Shown: positions 46,635 to 55,449, counted from the first letter of the stretch. The stretch: DNA of 64,000 nucleotides from Mycobacterium sp. GA-2829 (GCF_001499965.1 NZ_LQIT01000023.1:1-64000); one strand, 5' to 3'. The notes: a model not told the origin generated them from the letters alone. A program made the numbers and translations.

Positions 46635-47927
46635 TCAGCGCCCAGCCGCCGCCTGGCCGGCGAAGTCCCGCACCCGGTCGAAACCCGCCGCCACGCACTC
46701 AAAGAAGACGTCGATGTCGGGCACCGCCGCGGTGTCGACGTTGACCCCGATACCGCACTCGCCGGCATAGGTGAGCAGGGTGACGTTGAACGCCGCGCCC
46801 AGCGTGGGGGAGAACGCGTACTGCATGTCCACCCGCGCGCCCGCCAGAGTCACCGGTGTGGGGATACCGGGGACGTCGCTGGCGATGAAATCGACGGTGC
46901 GCAATGCCGAACTGACGTACCCGTGCGGTGTCACACTGAGCGCGGTGGCCACCAGGGGGGCATGGGTCACGGCCCGCTCGGCGCGCACCCGGTGCGTCCG
47001 GCGGTGGATCTCGCGGATCCGATCGGCCACCGACCCCGGGCCGACCGGCACATCGAACCGCATCAACATGGTGCGGTTGCCGCCCGCCGGGTCCGCCGGA
47101 CCGCGGATGCTGATCGGCATCATCAGCAACGCCTTCTCCAGCCGACTTCCGTGTCGGTCGTGGTAGCGGTGCAGTGCGTCGGTGATCGCGGCCAGGAAGG
47201 CGTCGTTCAGCGATCCGCCGGCGGCATGGCCGGCGGCGCGCAGCGCGGCTTCGGGCAGGCGGTACACCGCCAGACAGCGAGAGGTGCTGCGGGTCCGCAT
47301 GATCGGTGACCGCGGGCCCCCGGTGGTCAGCACGGTGCGCATCAGCGAGGCGCCCAGAGCCCACGGGCCGGTCAGCGCGCGCAGAGTCTCGGGCAGCAGG
47401 GGATGTGGGCGCGGGCCGGGTGGGCGGTCGCCATGCGCCCCGGCGCGGTCGGGGCGCCGGACGGCCGAGTGGTCGAACAGGTGCGTCGCCATCGCGACGG
47501 CGCCGGTCCCATCGGCGAGGGCGTGATGCAGTTTGCACAGCAGCGCCGCCTTACCGTCGTCGAGCCCCTCGACGAGGACGACTTCCCACAGCGGGTGCGC
47601 CAGGTCGAAGTCCGACATCGCCGCCAGCCGCGCCATGTCCACGACCGTGTCGAGGTTGTGCGGATGCGGCGCCGCCACCCGGCGCACGTGGAAGGCGATG
47701 TCGAAGTCGGGATCGTCGCGCCACCGCGGCGGCAGCGGACCCGGGGAAGGCGCGACACAGCGCCGGAACGCCGGGACCGCCGCGCTGAGCGCCTGGAACC
47801 GCTCGACCAGCACTGCCCAGTCCGGGCAGCGGTCGAGCACGGTCAGCGTCACGATGGTCGGCCGTAACCGGGGATCGGCGCCCACCGACCAGATGAAGGC
47901 GTCCGCGCCGCGCAGAAACGAGGGCAC
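46635..47927 (-). CDS. WS/DGAT-type acyltransferase (triacylglycerol synthase, Tgs1-like)
   Basis: 430 residues. Wax ester synthase/diacylglycerol acyltransferase with the catalytic HHxxxDG in CKLHHALADGTGA (H134-H135, D139-G140), N-terminal FLRGADAFIW, and C-terminal SDVPGIPTPVTLAGARV plus PTLGAAFNVTLLTYAGECGI. It makes storage triacylglycerol from diacylglycerol and acyl-CoA at the membrane. tgs1 (Rv3130c) is the DosR-controlled enzyme in M. tuberculosis; orthology is inferred from context. GTG 47927 starts three bases after the preceding 83-residue gene, so the two are co-transcribed behind the DosR box at 48270. Confidence 0.92.
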   Translation of the reverse strand: MPSFLRGADAFIWSVGADPRLRPTIVTLTVLDRCPDWAVLVERFQALSAAVPAFRRCVAPSPGPLPPRWRDDPDFDIAFHVRRVAAPHPHNLDTVVDMARLAAMSDFDLAHPLWEVVLVEGLDDGKAALLCKLHHALADGTGAVAMATHLFDHSAVRRPDRAGAHGDRPPGPRPHPLLPETLRALTGPWALGASLMRTVLTTGGPRSPIMRTRSTSRCLAVYRLPEAALRAAGHAAGGSLNDAFLAAITDALHRYHDRHGSRLEKALLMMPISIRGPADPAGGNRTMLMRFDVPVGPGSVADRIREIHRRTHRVRAERAVTHAPLVATALSVTPHGYVSSALRTVDFIASDVPGIPTPVTLAGARVDMQYAFSPTLGAAFNVTLLTYAGECGIGVNVDTAAVPDIDVFFECVAAGFDRVRDFAGQAAAGR

Positions 47928-47930
47928 CGG

Positions 47931-48182
47931 TCAGCCCGCGCCGGCCACGTCGACCGACAGCTGGTCGGCGATCGCGTGGGTGGCCGGCCAATCGCCGGCG
48001 CGCACGGTACGGCCGAGTTCGCCCACCAGCGGACTGGCGTGCACGCCGAGTTCGGCCAGCCAGCCGGCCACGGTGGGCATGACGCCGTCGGCGCTGACCC
48101 GCACCGGCGACTGCCGGTGCAGCCGGTCGGTGACCATATAGGTGTGCGTCACCGCGGTCTTGTGCCTCGGAATCGACAGCAC
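47931..48182 (-). CDS. Small unknown protein co-transcribed with WS/DGAT gene
   Basis: 83 residues from GTG 48182, behind a perfect GGAGGTGACC. The sequence starts VLSIPRHKTAVTHTYMVTDR and ends IADQLSVDVAGAG; mostly helical and soluble, with a hydrophobic core around MPTVAGWLAELGVHASPLVG. No family recognised. The strong ribosome-binding site and the three-base gap to the acyltransferase make it a real gene. The longer upstream frame contains no ribosome-binding site and overlaps a DosR box. Confidence 0.7.
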   Translation of the reverse strand: MLSIPRHKTAVTHTYMVTDRLHRQSPVRVSADGVMPTVAGWLAELGVHASPLVGELGRTVRAGDWPATHAIADQLSVDVAGAG

Positions 48183-48269
48183 GGTCACCTCCTGGTCGGA
48201 ACACCCCCTGTGACCTCCATGACAGCACCGGGTCCGTGTGTGCGCGGCGGCCGAAACGCCTCGGCGGTG

Positions 48270-48283
48270 AGGACTTTGGTCCT
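48270..48283 (-). promoter_or_regulatory. DosR box of the small protein / WS-DGAT operon
   Basis: AGGACTTTGGTCCT; the flanks extend the palindrome to TGAGGAC-TTTG-GTCCTCA. It overlaps the last codon of the otsB1-like gene and lies 87 bases before GTG 48182. A degenerate site (48249-48262) is centred 21 bp nearer the gene. Confidence 0.7.
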
Positions 48284-51200
48284 CATCGTCGCTCAGGCCG
48301 GTACCGGAAACGCACGGTGCGACCGGCCGACAGGGAGACCACACGGCCGCGGCATTCAAGGGTCACCGCGGGCACGTCGCGGGGTGCCGCGCTGACCTCG
48401 GCTCCTCGGCCGCTGACCCGGATGCGCAGATGGTGACCGCGGTACTTGATCGCGATGCTCAACGGGCCCAAGGGTTCCGGCCAGTACGGGGAGAGCACCA
48501 GGCGGTCGGCGCGCATCTCCAGTCCGGTGAAGCACCGCTGGACGAGATCCACACTGCCCGCCATCGCCGCCAGATGGATCCCCTCGGCGGTCGTGCCGCC
48601 CTGGATGTCGGTGATGTCGGAGTCGAGCACCTGCCGGAAGAATTCCCACGCCCGATCGCGGTGAGCGCGGGCCAGCACCCACGTGTTGACCACCGCGCTG
48701 AGCGTCGACCCGTGCGAGGTCCGTGCCAGGTAATAGTCGACCATGTCCGGAATCCGCTGCGGCTCCAGCCGATAACCGAGTCGGTCGAGGACCTCACCGA
48801 GTTCTTCGGAGGACAACAGGTACAGCAGCATCAGCACATCGGCTTGTTTGGACACCTTATAGCGGTTGACGTCGTCGCCTTCGGCTTCCAGGATGCGGTC
48901 GAGCCGGTCGATGCTGCCGTAGCGGTCGCGATACCTCTGCCAGTCCAGCTCTTCGAGATCGTCGTAGCCGTCGAACTGGCTGATCCGCCCGTCGTGGAAC
49001 GGCACGTACAGCCGCCGGCTGACCCGGTCCCAGTCGGCCAGTTCGGCGTCCGACAGGCCCAGCCGCTCGTTGAGGTCGAGCCGGTTGGGTAGCGGCAGCA
49101 GCCGCAACGCCTCCTGTGCCCGCAGGATCACCCAGGCGGCCATCACGTTGGTGTAGGCGTTGTTGTCGACGCCCTCGTAGGGCCGGCCGGGGTAGCCGGA
49201 GTGGAATTCGTCGGGTCCGATCACCCCGGTGATCAGGTACCGGTCGCGCCGGGGATCGTAGGCGGTTCGGCTGACCCAGAACCGGGCGATTTCGACCAGC
49301 AGCTCGGCGCCGTAGTCGATGAGGTAGGCAAGGTCGCCGGTGACCTGGTAGAACTGCCACACGTTGTAGGCCACCGCGATGCCGACGTGGTGAGCCCGGC
49401 GGCTGGGGTCGGGGTTCCACCGTCCCGATCGTGGGTTGAGGTGGACCTGCGGGCTCTCCTCTCGGCCGTCGCTGCCGGACTGCCACGGGAACATCGCCCC
49501 GCGGTAGCCGGCGAGTGCGGCAGCGCGGCGCGCCTCGGGCAGCCGCCGGTAGCGGTACCGCAGCAACGACCGGGTGACAGTGGGCAACCGCAGGTTGAGG
49601 ACCGCGAACACGAACAGCTCGTCCCAGAACACGTGGCCGCGGTAGGCCTCCCCGTGCAGGCCACGGGCGGGGACCCCGGCGTCGAGGTCATCGTTGAGGT
49701 AGGACACCGTCTGCAGCAGGTGCAGGATGTGTAGGCGCAGCACCCGTAGCTCGTCCAGGTGGTCGTCGAAGTCGATGGTCATGCGCTGCCAGAGATGACT
49801 CCACCGCAGCTGGTGGGCCTCGCGAAGGATGGCGATTCGACCCTGCCGGGACAGGTGCCGTTCGGCGGCCTCGGCGGGTGCGGTGATCGCGGTGTCGCGG
49901 CTGGTGACGACGCTGACCACTTTCTCCACCGAAATGCGTTGTCCCGCATCGAGTGCAGTGACGATGTGGTGGCCGATGGAGTACTCGTCCTCGAGGAGGC
50001 GGTACGTCGCGGGCGCGGGCTCGCCGTCGCGCCACACGGTGGTGCGGGCGGCGAGCGCGACGGTGATGCGCGACTGCGTGGTCTGCAGGGTCATCGACAC
50101 CGCGTCGCCCGAAATCGGGCGAACGACAGGGCGGCTCAGGTGTGCGTCGGCCAGCTGGCGGTACCGGGCGACGCCGGCGTTGCGGACGTCGCCGTCGATG
50201 GTGGAGCGGATCTCCAGGGTGCCCGACCAGTCCTCGGCAGCGATGATGGTCTCCAGCGCGGCGATGTGGGCGGTGTGCATGGCCACGAACCGGTTCTGGG
50301 TGAGCGAGGTGGTGCGCCCGGCTCGGTCGCGGAATCGCAGCTTCCGGGTGAGCACCGCCGAACGCAGGTCGAGGCTCTGCCGGTAGTCCAGCAGGGTGAC
50401 GGCGTCGACGTCGAACCACGCACCGCCGTCGATGCGGAAGGTGAGCGGCAGCCAGTTCGGGAGGTTGACCAGGCTCTCGTGGGCGATCTGTCGGCCGTCG
50501 AGCATGTCGTCGAGCCGGTTGTAGACGCCGGCGGCGTAGGTGCCGGGGTAGTGCAGCGCGTCGGCGCGCGCCTCGGGTGCTGCGCCGCGGGTGGCGAGGT
50601 AGCCGTTGCCGACGGTGCACAGCGCCTCGCGCAGCCTCTCGGTGGGCGGATCGTACCCCTCGTAGGTGAAGGACCAGCCCGGATCCGAGGTCCGTGCGGT
50701 GTCCAGTGCACGGGTCAGTGCCCGCAGTAGCGCGCACAGTTGCGCCGGCGAGGCGACGACGAAATGCGCTGCGGTGGAGCGAGTGTGGCGCTCACCGTGC
50801 CGAACCGCCACGGTGATGCCGGTCAGCCGGAGCCGGTCGAAGACGTCCTCGTCGGTCACAGCTTCCCCGGCGTAGACGGCGATGTTGCTGTCGGGTGGCG
50901 TTGCGGAGTTCATGAGGAAGGCCAGCGCGTCGGCCCTCCCCCAGTCGAGGTCAGGGCGCAGGTCGACCACCCAGTGGCCCGCGGTCGCCCGCAGACCGCT
51001 GCGTTGGGCGGCCGCGTGGGCGGCGACCACGACGTCGTGCGCGCGGGCGGGCGCCACGTCACGGTAGTGCACCGCGACGCCGAACCGGCCGGGCTGTACC
51101 CGGACACCCGCGATGCCGTGCAGGTCGCGGTCGAGTGCCTCGACGGCCGCCTGCAGCAGCGGCACCGCCTGGGCAGCCGAATCATGTTGCCGCACTGACC

Positions 51201-52239
51201 CGTCGGGGTCGGCAATCTCGAATCCGCCGCTGCCGGCGTACCAGATCCCGGCCAGGCCGACGCGGTGCCGGAGATCGTCGAGGTCTCGGCTGCTCAGGAT
51301 CGCCACCGGACACTGTGCGGCCAGCGCCTCGAGCGCCTCGGTGGCGCCCGTGACGAGTTCGGCATGCGCCGGGTCGGCCACCTCGTCGCAGAGCGCGCCG
51401 TCGAAGTCGAGGCACACGAACGGGTCCCGCCCGTGCAGCGCGCTCAACAGGTCCCCGGGTGCGTCGAGCGCGTCGGGCGGCTGCGGCGGGCGGGGTACCT
51501 CGTCGCGCAGTCGCAGGTCGGCGGCGTCGGCCGCGACGACATCGGCGCCGGCGCGGCGCAGTTCGTCGTCGTCAGCGGAGCGGTCGACGCCGATGATCAG
51601 TGCGAAGCCGCCGGCGCGGGCGGCCCCTACGCCGGGGGCCGACCCGTCGAGGACCACGGTCCGCTCCGGTGCCGCGCCGAGACGTTCCGCCGCGGCCAAC
51701 AGCAGCCCGGCGCCGCACTCGTCGTGCGAAAACCCTGGGCCGGTCCCGGCGTCGACGCAGACGGGTACCAGCGTTTCGAGCCCGGCCGCGCGCAGCACCG
51801 GTGCGCACGCTGTGTTCGGCGAGTAGACCGCCACCCGCAGGCCCGCCCGGATCAGGTGGCGCACCAGCGCTACGGCCGTTTGGTGAGGCGGCACACCGCT
51901 GCCGACGTGGTCGGTCAGCCATCGCTGCTCACGGTGGACCAGGCCGCTGATGGTGTCGGCGGACCCGTCTAGGGGTGATCCGGCCGGCAGGGCGATTCCG
52001 TGGGCGGCGAGGAACGCTGTCACACCGTCGTGGCTGGTCCGCCCCGCGAAGATCCGATGGTAGTCCGCGGCGGTGAAGTCGGCGTGGGTGCCGGGATGCG
52101 CGGCGGTCCACCGGGGGAGGAAGTCAGCGAAGACGTGCGTCCACGCTTCGATGTGACCAGTTGCGGTGTCGGCGAGCACACCGTCGAGGCTCATCAGAAC
52201 TGCGTCATGCCGGCGCGGGTCTATCACGCCCGAGCTCAC
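48283..52239 (-). CDS. otsB1: OtsB1-like fusion: HAD domain, trehalose-phosphatase-like domain, GH65 domain
   Basis: 1318 residues, the architecture of M. tuberculosis Rv2006 (DosR regulon). Domain 1 (~1-245): beta-phosphoglucomutase-type HAD, but motif I is VLMSLDGVLADT, with Ser where the nucleophile Asp belongs. Domain 2 (~265-510): trehalose-6-phosphatase-like HAD with intact FVCLDFDGALCDEV and VAILSSRDLDDLRHRV. Domain 3 (~540-1318): GH65 (RLREALCTVGNGYLATRGA, FWDELFVFAVLNLRLPTVTR, general acid E1011 in GVIGPDEFHSGYPGRPYEGV, phosphate-site-like TSHGSTLSAVVN). Probably trehalose or kojibiose hydrolysis/phosphorolysis; true specificity unknown. GTG 52239 overlaps the preceding small gene (GTGA). 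Confidence 0.9.
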   Translation of the reverse strand: MSSGVIDPRRHDAVLMSLDGVLADTATGHIEAWTHVFADFLPRWTAAHPGTHADFTAADYHRIFAGRTSHDGVTAFLAAHGIALPAGSPLDGSADTISGLVHREQRWLTDHVGSGVPPHQTAVALVRHLIRAGLRVAVYSPNTACAPVLRAAGLETLVPVCVDAGTGPGFSHDECGAGLLLAAAERLGAAPERTVVLDGSAPGVGAARAGGFALIIGVDRSADDDELRRAGADVVAADAADLRLRDEVPRPPQPPDALDAPGDLLSALHGRDPFVCLDFDGALCDEVADPAHAELVTGATEALEALAAQCPVAILSSRDLDDLRHRVGLAGIWYAGSGGFEIADPDGSVRQHDSAAQAVPLLQAAVEALDRDLHGIAGVRVQPGRFGVAVHYRDVAPARAHDVVVAAHAAAQRSGLRATAGHWVVDLRPDLDWGRADALAFLMNSATPPDSNIAVYAGEAVTDEDVFDRLRLTGITVAVRHGERHTRSTAAHFVVASPAQLCALLRALTRALDTARTSDPGWSFTYEGYDPPTERLREALCTVGNGYLATRGAAPEARADALHYPGTYAAGVYNRLDDMLDGRQIAHESLVNLPNWLPLTFRIDGGAWFDVDAVTLLDYRQSLDLRSAVLTRKLRFRDRAGRTTSLTQNRFVAMHTAHIAALETIIAAEDWSGTLEIRSTIDGDVRNAGVARYRQLADAHLSRPVVRPISGDAVSMTLQTTQSRITVALAARTTVWRDGEPAPATYRLLEDEYSIGHHIVTALDAGQRISVEKVVSVVTSRDTAITAPAEAAERHLSRQGRIAILREAHQLRWSHLWQRMTIDFDDHLDELRVLRLHILHLLQTVSYLNDDLDAGVPARGLHGEAYRGHVFWDELFVFAVLNLRLPTVTRSLLRYRYRRLPEARRAAALAGYRGAMFPWQSGSDGREESPQVHLNPRSGRWNPDPSRRAHHVGIAVAYNVWQFYQVTGDLAYLIDYGAELLVEIARFWVSRTAYDPRRDRYLITGVIGPDEFHSGYPGRPYEGVDNNAYTNVMAAWVILRAQEALRLLPLPNRLDLNERLGLSDAELADWDRVSRRLYVPFHDGRISQFDGYDDLEELDWQRYRDRYGSIDRLDRILEAEGDDVNRYKVSKQADVLMLLYLLSSEELGEVLDRLGYRLEPQRIPDMVDYYLARTSHGSTLSAVVNTWVLARAHRDRAWEFFRQVLDSDITDIQGGTTAEGIHLAAMAGSVDLVQRCFTGLEMRADRLVLSPYWPEPLGPLSIAIKYRGHHLRIRVSGRGAEVSAAPRDVPAVTLECRGRVVSLSAGRTVRFRYRPERR

Positions 52240-52475
52240 CGGGCCGTCTCCACCGAAGCGCGGTCGACGCGTCGCAAGCCCTCGACGACCGCCACCCGGA
52301 GCACGATGCCAGATCCGAGCACCGAGTCACCCGGGATGCCGGCGGCCTCGGCCTCCTCGACCGCGGCGGCGATGGCGCGCAGCCGGGGTGGGATGGGCTC
52401 GTCGTCGGCGGCGGCGAGGTGATGGAACGCGCCGTCTTGGGGAGGCCGGCGGTCGTCGTGCCGCGGAACCTGCAT
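52236..52475 (-). CDS. Small unknown protein, DosR-linked, coupled to otsB1-like gene
   Basis: 79 residues from ATG 52475 (MQVPRHDDRRPPQDGAFHHL). The N-terminal third is His/Arg/Asp-rich; a helix PPRLRAIAAAVEEAEAAGIP and a terminal VVEGLRRVDRASVETAR follow. No family recognised. Reality is supported by promoter geometry: DosR box, 23 nt, GACACT, six nt, ATG. The four-base overlap with the otsB1-like GTG gives further support. It would be translated from a leaderless mRNA. Confidence 0.7.
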   Translation of the reverse strand: MQVPRHDDRRPPQDGAFHHLAAADDEPIPPRLRAIAAAVEEAEAAGIPGDSVLGSGIVLRVAVVEGLRRVDRASVETAR

Positions 52476-52510
52476 GGGTTGAGTGTCGGCGTCGCCGGCC
52501 CGCGGCGACA

Positions 52511-52524
52511 GGGCCTTAAGTCCC
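52511..52524 (-). promoter_or_regulatory. DosR box of the small protein/otsB1-like operon
   Basis: GGGCCTTAAGTCCC: 13 of 14 to the DosR core. On the minus strand GACACT (52487-52482) begins exactly 23 nt after it, six nt before ATG 52475. It may also influence the DUF1918 gene to the right (ATG 52633), although no matching hexamer is seen in that direction. Confidence 0.8.
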
Positions 52525-52632
52525 CAGCCCTGGCCCCGCAGGGTGACGTTGTACCCAGTGGTCCTGGGCCGCTGGGCTCTGGCAGGCGCATTGTGCAGCA
52601 ACGAGATTCGGGAGTTGACGAGAGGAGCGGCG

Positions 52633-52896
52633 ATGAAGGCCAAGGTGGGTGACTGGCTCATCATCAAGGGAACGACGATCGGTCGGCCGGACCAGCGGGG
52701 GATGGTGACCGAGGTGCACTCCGCGGACGGCGCACCGCCGTACGTGGTGCGCTGGCTCGACAGCGATCACCTCGCAACGGTGTTTCCGGGACCCGACGCG
52801 GTAATCGTGTCGGCCGAGGACCAGCGCGCCGCCGATGACCGCGCGCGTCGTCGGTTCGGGGTAGTGCAGTCGGCCATCCAGCATGACCGTCGGTGA
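52633..52896 (+). CDS. DUF1918 protein (Rv0569/Rv2302-like)
   Basis: 87 residues: MKAKVGDWLIIKGTTIGRPD, GMVTEVHSADGAPPYVVRWL, TVFPGPDAVIVSAEDQ. DUF1918 is a small SH3-like barrel common in actinobacteria, with a helical tail (DDRARRRFGVVQSAIQH). M. tuberculosis Rv0569, almost identical in its motifs, is in the DosR regulon; its role is unknown. GAGAGGAGCGG gives the ribosome-binding site for ATG 52633. Its stop overlaps a 54-codon ORF by GTGA. Confidence 0.92.
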   Translation: MKAKVGDWLIIKGTTIGRPDQRGMVTEVHSADGAPPYVVRWLDSDHLATVFPGPDAVIVSAEDQRAADDRARRRFGVVQSAIQHDRR

Positions 52897-53057
52897 CCGG
52901 GACCGGGGCTGCGGAGTCCGCAGAGCTGCGGATCGTCGTGCTCATTGACGACCCGCGCCGGACACTGGCCATCGTGCCGGGTTGCCGCCTCGACTCCCTG
53001 CGCCCAGACGGGGACACGTACTTCTTCGAAGACGGCGACGAATTGGTGGGCCTTTGA
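52893..53057 (+). CDS. Small ORF (54 aa) overlapping the DUF1918 gene
   Basis: GTG 52893 overlaps the DUF1918 stop (GTGA), the arrangement typical of coupled mycobacterial genes. The 54 codons have strongly G/C-biased third positions. The peptide contains LRIVVLIDDPRRTLAIVPG and a C-terminal TYFFEDGDELVGL. It is a compact alpha/beta-looking sequence with no membrane helix or signal peptide. No family recognised. Confidence rests on the overlap and codon bias alone. Confidence 0.55.
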   Translation: MTGTGAAESAELRIVVLIDDPRRTLAIVPGCRLDSLRPDGDTYFFEDGDELVGL

Positions 53058-53222
53058 CCTTGGGCTGCCAGGGGGCCAGGAAGAGGCTGCGGGCCGGGCT
53101 GGTCGGGTGTCAGACAATGGTCAACGGCGCGCGATGATTGCGGATGACGGGTTAAATCCGGATGATCTGCGTGTGGTGGCGGCGATTGATTCGGTGCGCT
53201 GGGAGCTGTCGCTGCTGCTCGG

Positions 53223-53639
53223 TCAGGGCGACTGTCTTGTGAGGCTGGCGGTGAGCGCCTGGACGCGGGCGTTGATGTCGTCGCGGATGATTCGCATGCG
53301 GTCGATACCGTCGATGCCGCGTAGGGAGGGTTCGTCGGTGTCCCATTGTTGGATGAGGGTGCCGGGGTGGTCCTCGAGATGGGCTTGGCTGCCGATGATG
53401 ATGACCAGGTCGGCGTCGTTGATCATCTGCCCGGTGAGCTGAGTTGGTTGATGGTCGCTGATGTCGACGCCGATTTCGGCCAGTGCTTGCGCTGAGAGGT
53501 CGTTGACGGCGGTTTTGGCGTGGGTGCCGGCCGAGCTGATGCGGATGTCGGGTGCGGCGGCCTGGCGCATGAGCCCGGCGGCCATGACCGATTTTCCGGC
53601 GTTACTCACGCAGACGAACAACACCGATGTGTCAGCCAT
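53223..53639 (-). CDS. Low-molecular-weight phosphatase-type arsenate reductase
   Basis: 138 residues with the LMW-PTP P-loop VLFVCVSNAGKSVMAAGLM (C-x5-S) and a late WDTDEPSLRGI where the family's Asp-Pro acid lies. It has no second and third redox cysteines, so arsenate reduction would need mycothiol/mycoredoxin or a similar small thiol (inference). It is last in the arsR-acr3-arsC-arsC unit, 28 bases after the three-cysteine type. It could also be a plain low-molecular-weight tyrosine phosphatase. Confidence 0.82.
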   Translation of the reverse strand: MADTSVLFVCVSNAGKSVMAAGLMRQAAAPDIRISSAGTHAKTAVNDLSAQALAEIGVDISDHQPTQLTGQMINDADLVIIIGSQAHLEDHPGTLIQQWDTDEPSLRGIDGIDRMRIIRDDINARVQALTASLTRQSP

Positions 53640-53667
53640 GATCGTTTTGCCCCTTGGTGTTCGTGGG

Positions 53668-54336
53668 TTATCGGCTGACCGGGACGTTCAGCTGTGCCAG
53701 CAGTTGGTGGATGCGCTGGTCGATTTGATCGCGGATCGGTCGCACGGCGTCGAGGCCTTGGCCGGCGGGGTCGGGCAGTTCCCAGTTCTCGTAGCGTTTT
53801 CCGGGGAAGATGGGGCAGGCGTCGCCGCAGCCCATGGTGATGACGACGTCGGCGGCTTGGACGATCTCGGCGGTCCAGGGTTTGGGGTATTCGCCGGTGA
53901 TGTCGATGCCGACCTCACGCATGGCTTCGATGGCGGCGGGGTTGATCTCGTTGCCGGGTTCGGATCCGCCGGACCAGGCAACAGCGTTGTCGCCGGCGTA
54001 GTGGGTGAAGTACCCGAGTGCCATCTGGGAGCGGCCGGCGTTGTGGGTGCAGAGAAACAGCACGGTGGGCTTGCCGTCGCTGATCTTGCCTTCGACCCTC
54101 GCCAGGGCGTGCAGGCGTTGGCGGGCGAACCGCTCGGCGAGCAGGGGCAGGAAGTTGGGAATGGTGGCGCGACCGGCGAATTGGTCGTAGGACGAGTGCA
54201 GAAACCGTTCGATGGTTTCGGTGCCGAATGTGTCGGCGAAGTCGGTCGCCAACTGTGTCGCCGCGGTTTTGAGGGCCAGTTGTTGGTCGACGGATAGATT
54301 GTGGCGCAGTTGGTGGGTGACGGGGCTGTCAGTCAT
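53668..54336 (-). CDS. arsC: Arsenate reductase with N-terminal three-helix domain
   Basis: 222 residues. The first ~75 form a helical domain (VDQQLALKTAATQLATDFAD, IERFLHSSYDQFAG, FARQRLHALARVEGK) found in actinobacterial ArsC. The catalytic LMW-PTP-like domain has VLFLCTHNAGRSQMALGYF, the Cys pair in VVITMGCGDACPIFPGKRY and WELPDPAGQGLDAVRPIRDQ. Three cysteines in this pattern mark the thioredoxin-coupled arsenate reductases. It follows acr3 by six bases. It reduces arsenate to arsenite for Acr3 export. Confidence 0.93.
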   Translation of the reverse strand: MTDSPVTHQLRHNLSVDQQLALKTAATQLATDFADTFGTETIERFLHSSYDQFAGRATIPNFLPLLAERFARQRLHALARVEGKISDGKPTVLFLCTHNAGRSQMALGYFTHYAGDNAVAWSGGSEPGNEINPAAIEAMREVGIDITGEYPKPWTAEIVQAADVVITMGCGDACPIFPGKRYENWELPDPAGQGLDAVRPIRDQIDQRIHQLLAQLNVPVSR

Positions 54337-54342
54337 CGTCGA

Positions 54343-55449
54343 TCATTCCGTTCGCGTCGTCGAGCCGGTGGTCGGCAGGTGTTGGGAGGTGTGGTGGCTG
54401 AAGCGGTTGCGTAGTGCCAGGGAGACGTAGACCAGGGCGACCAGGACGGGGACTTCGATGAGCGGCCCGACGACGCCGGCCAGGGCCTGGCCGGAGGTGG
54501 CGCCGTAGGTGGCGATCGCCACGGCGATGGCCAGTTCGAAGTTGTTGCCCGCGGCGGTGAACGCCAGGGTGGTGGTGCGCTCGTAGCCCACATCCAAGAG
54601 GGTGCCGAGCAGGTAGCCGCCGCCCCACATGATCGCGAAATACGCCAGCAAGGGCAGGGCGATGCGGGCCACGTCCCACGGTTGGTGGGTGATCTGATCA
54701 CCTTGTAGCGCAAACAGAATCACGATGGTGAACAGCAGCCCGTAGAGCGCCCACGGCCCGATCTTCGGTAAGAACGTCGACTCATACCAGTCGCGGCCCT
54801 TGGTTTTTTCTCCGATGCGGCGGGAGAGGTAGCCGGCGGCGAGCGGGATGCCGAGGAAGATGAGGACCGATTCGGCGATCTGCCACGGCGACGTGCCGAT
54901 CGCGGTTTGTTCCAGGCCCAGCCAGCCGGGCAGCACGGACAGGTAGAACCAGCCCAGCACGGCGAACATGACGACCTGGAAGATCGAATTCAAGGCGACC
55001 AAGACGGCGGCGGCTTCGCGGTCCCCGCAGGCCAGGTCGTTCCAGATGATGACCATGGCGATGCAGCGGGCCAACCCGACGATGATCAGGCCGGTGCGGT
55101 ATTCGGGCAGATCGGGTAGCAGCAGCCAGGCCAGGGCGAACATCAGCGCCGGACCGAGTACCCAGTTCAACACCAGTGAGGAGAGCAGCAGTTTGCGGTC
55201 GCCGGTGACGGTGTCGAGGCGGTCATAGCGGACCTTGGCCAGCACCGGATACATCATGATCAGCAGGCCCAGAGCGATGGGCAGTGAAATGCCGTCGATC
55301 TGGACCTCTTCCAGCGCGGTATTCAACCCGGGGATCCAGCGCCCCAACAGCAGCCCCCCGATCATCGCCGCGCCGATCCAGACCGGCAGGAACCGATCCA
55401 GGATGGACAGCTTGCCGACCACCGGCGCTGCGGTGGTGGTGTCGGTCAT
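54343..55449 (-). CDS. acr3: Arsenite efflux transporter, ACR3 family
   Basis: 368 residues with about ten hydrophobic helices; exports arsenite (and perhaps antimonite) across the plasma membrane. Family blocks: RFLPVWIGAAMIGGLLLGRW, ALGLLIMMYPVLAKVRYDRL, the cysteine-bearing IIWNDLACGDREAAAVLVAL essential in ACR3 proteins, and TTLAFTAAGNNFELAIAVAI. ATG 55449 overlaps the arsR stop (ATGA), so translation is coupled to the repressor. Confidence 0.95.
   Translation of the reverse strand: MTDTTTAAPVVGKLSILDRFLPVWIGAAMIGGLLLGRWIPGLNTALEEVQIDGISLPIALGLLIMMYPVLAKVRYDRLDTVTGDRKLLLSSLVLNWVLGPALMFALAWLLLPDLPEYRTGLIIVGLARCIAMVIIWNDLACGDREAAAVLVALNSIFQVVMFAVLGWFYLSVLPGWLGLEQTAIGTSPWQIAESVLIFLGIPLAAGYLSRRIGEKTKGRDWYESTFLPKIGPWALYGLLFTIVILFALQGDQITHQPWDVARIALPLLAYFAIMWGGGYLLGTLLDVGYERTTTLAFTAAGNNFELAIAVAIATYGATSGQALAGVVGPLIEVPVLVALVYVSLALRNRFSHHTSQHLPTTGSTTRTE

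Noticed and set aside
52525..52632. Second DosR site for DUF1918 (TGGTCCTGGGCCGC, 52559-52572)
   Set aside because: No NANNNT at the 23-nt position and weak half-sites; not distinguishable from chance.
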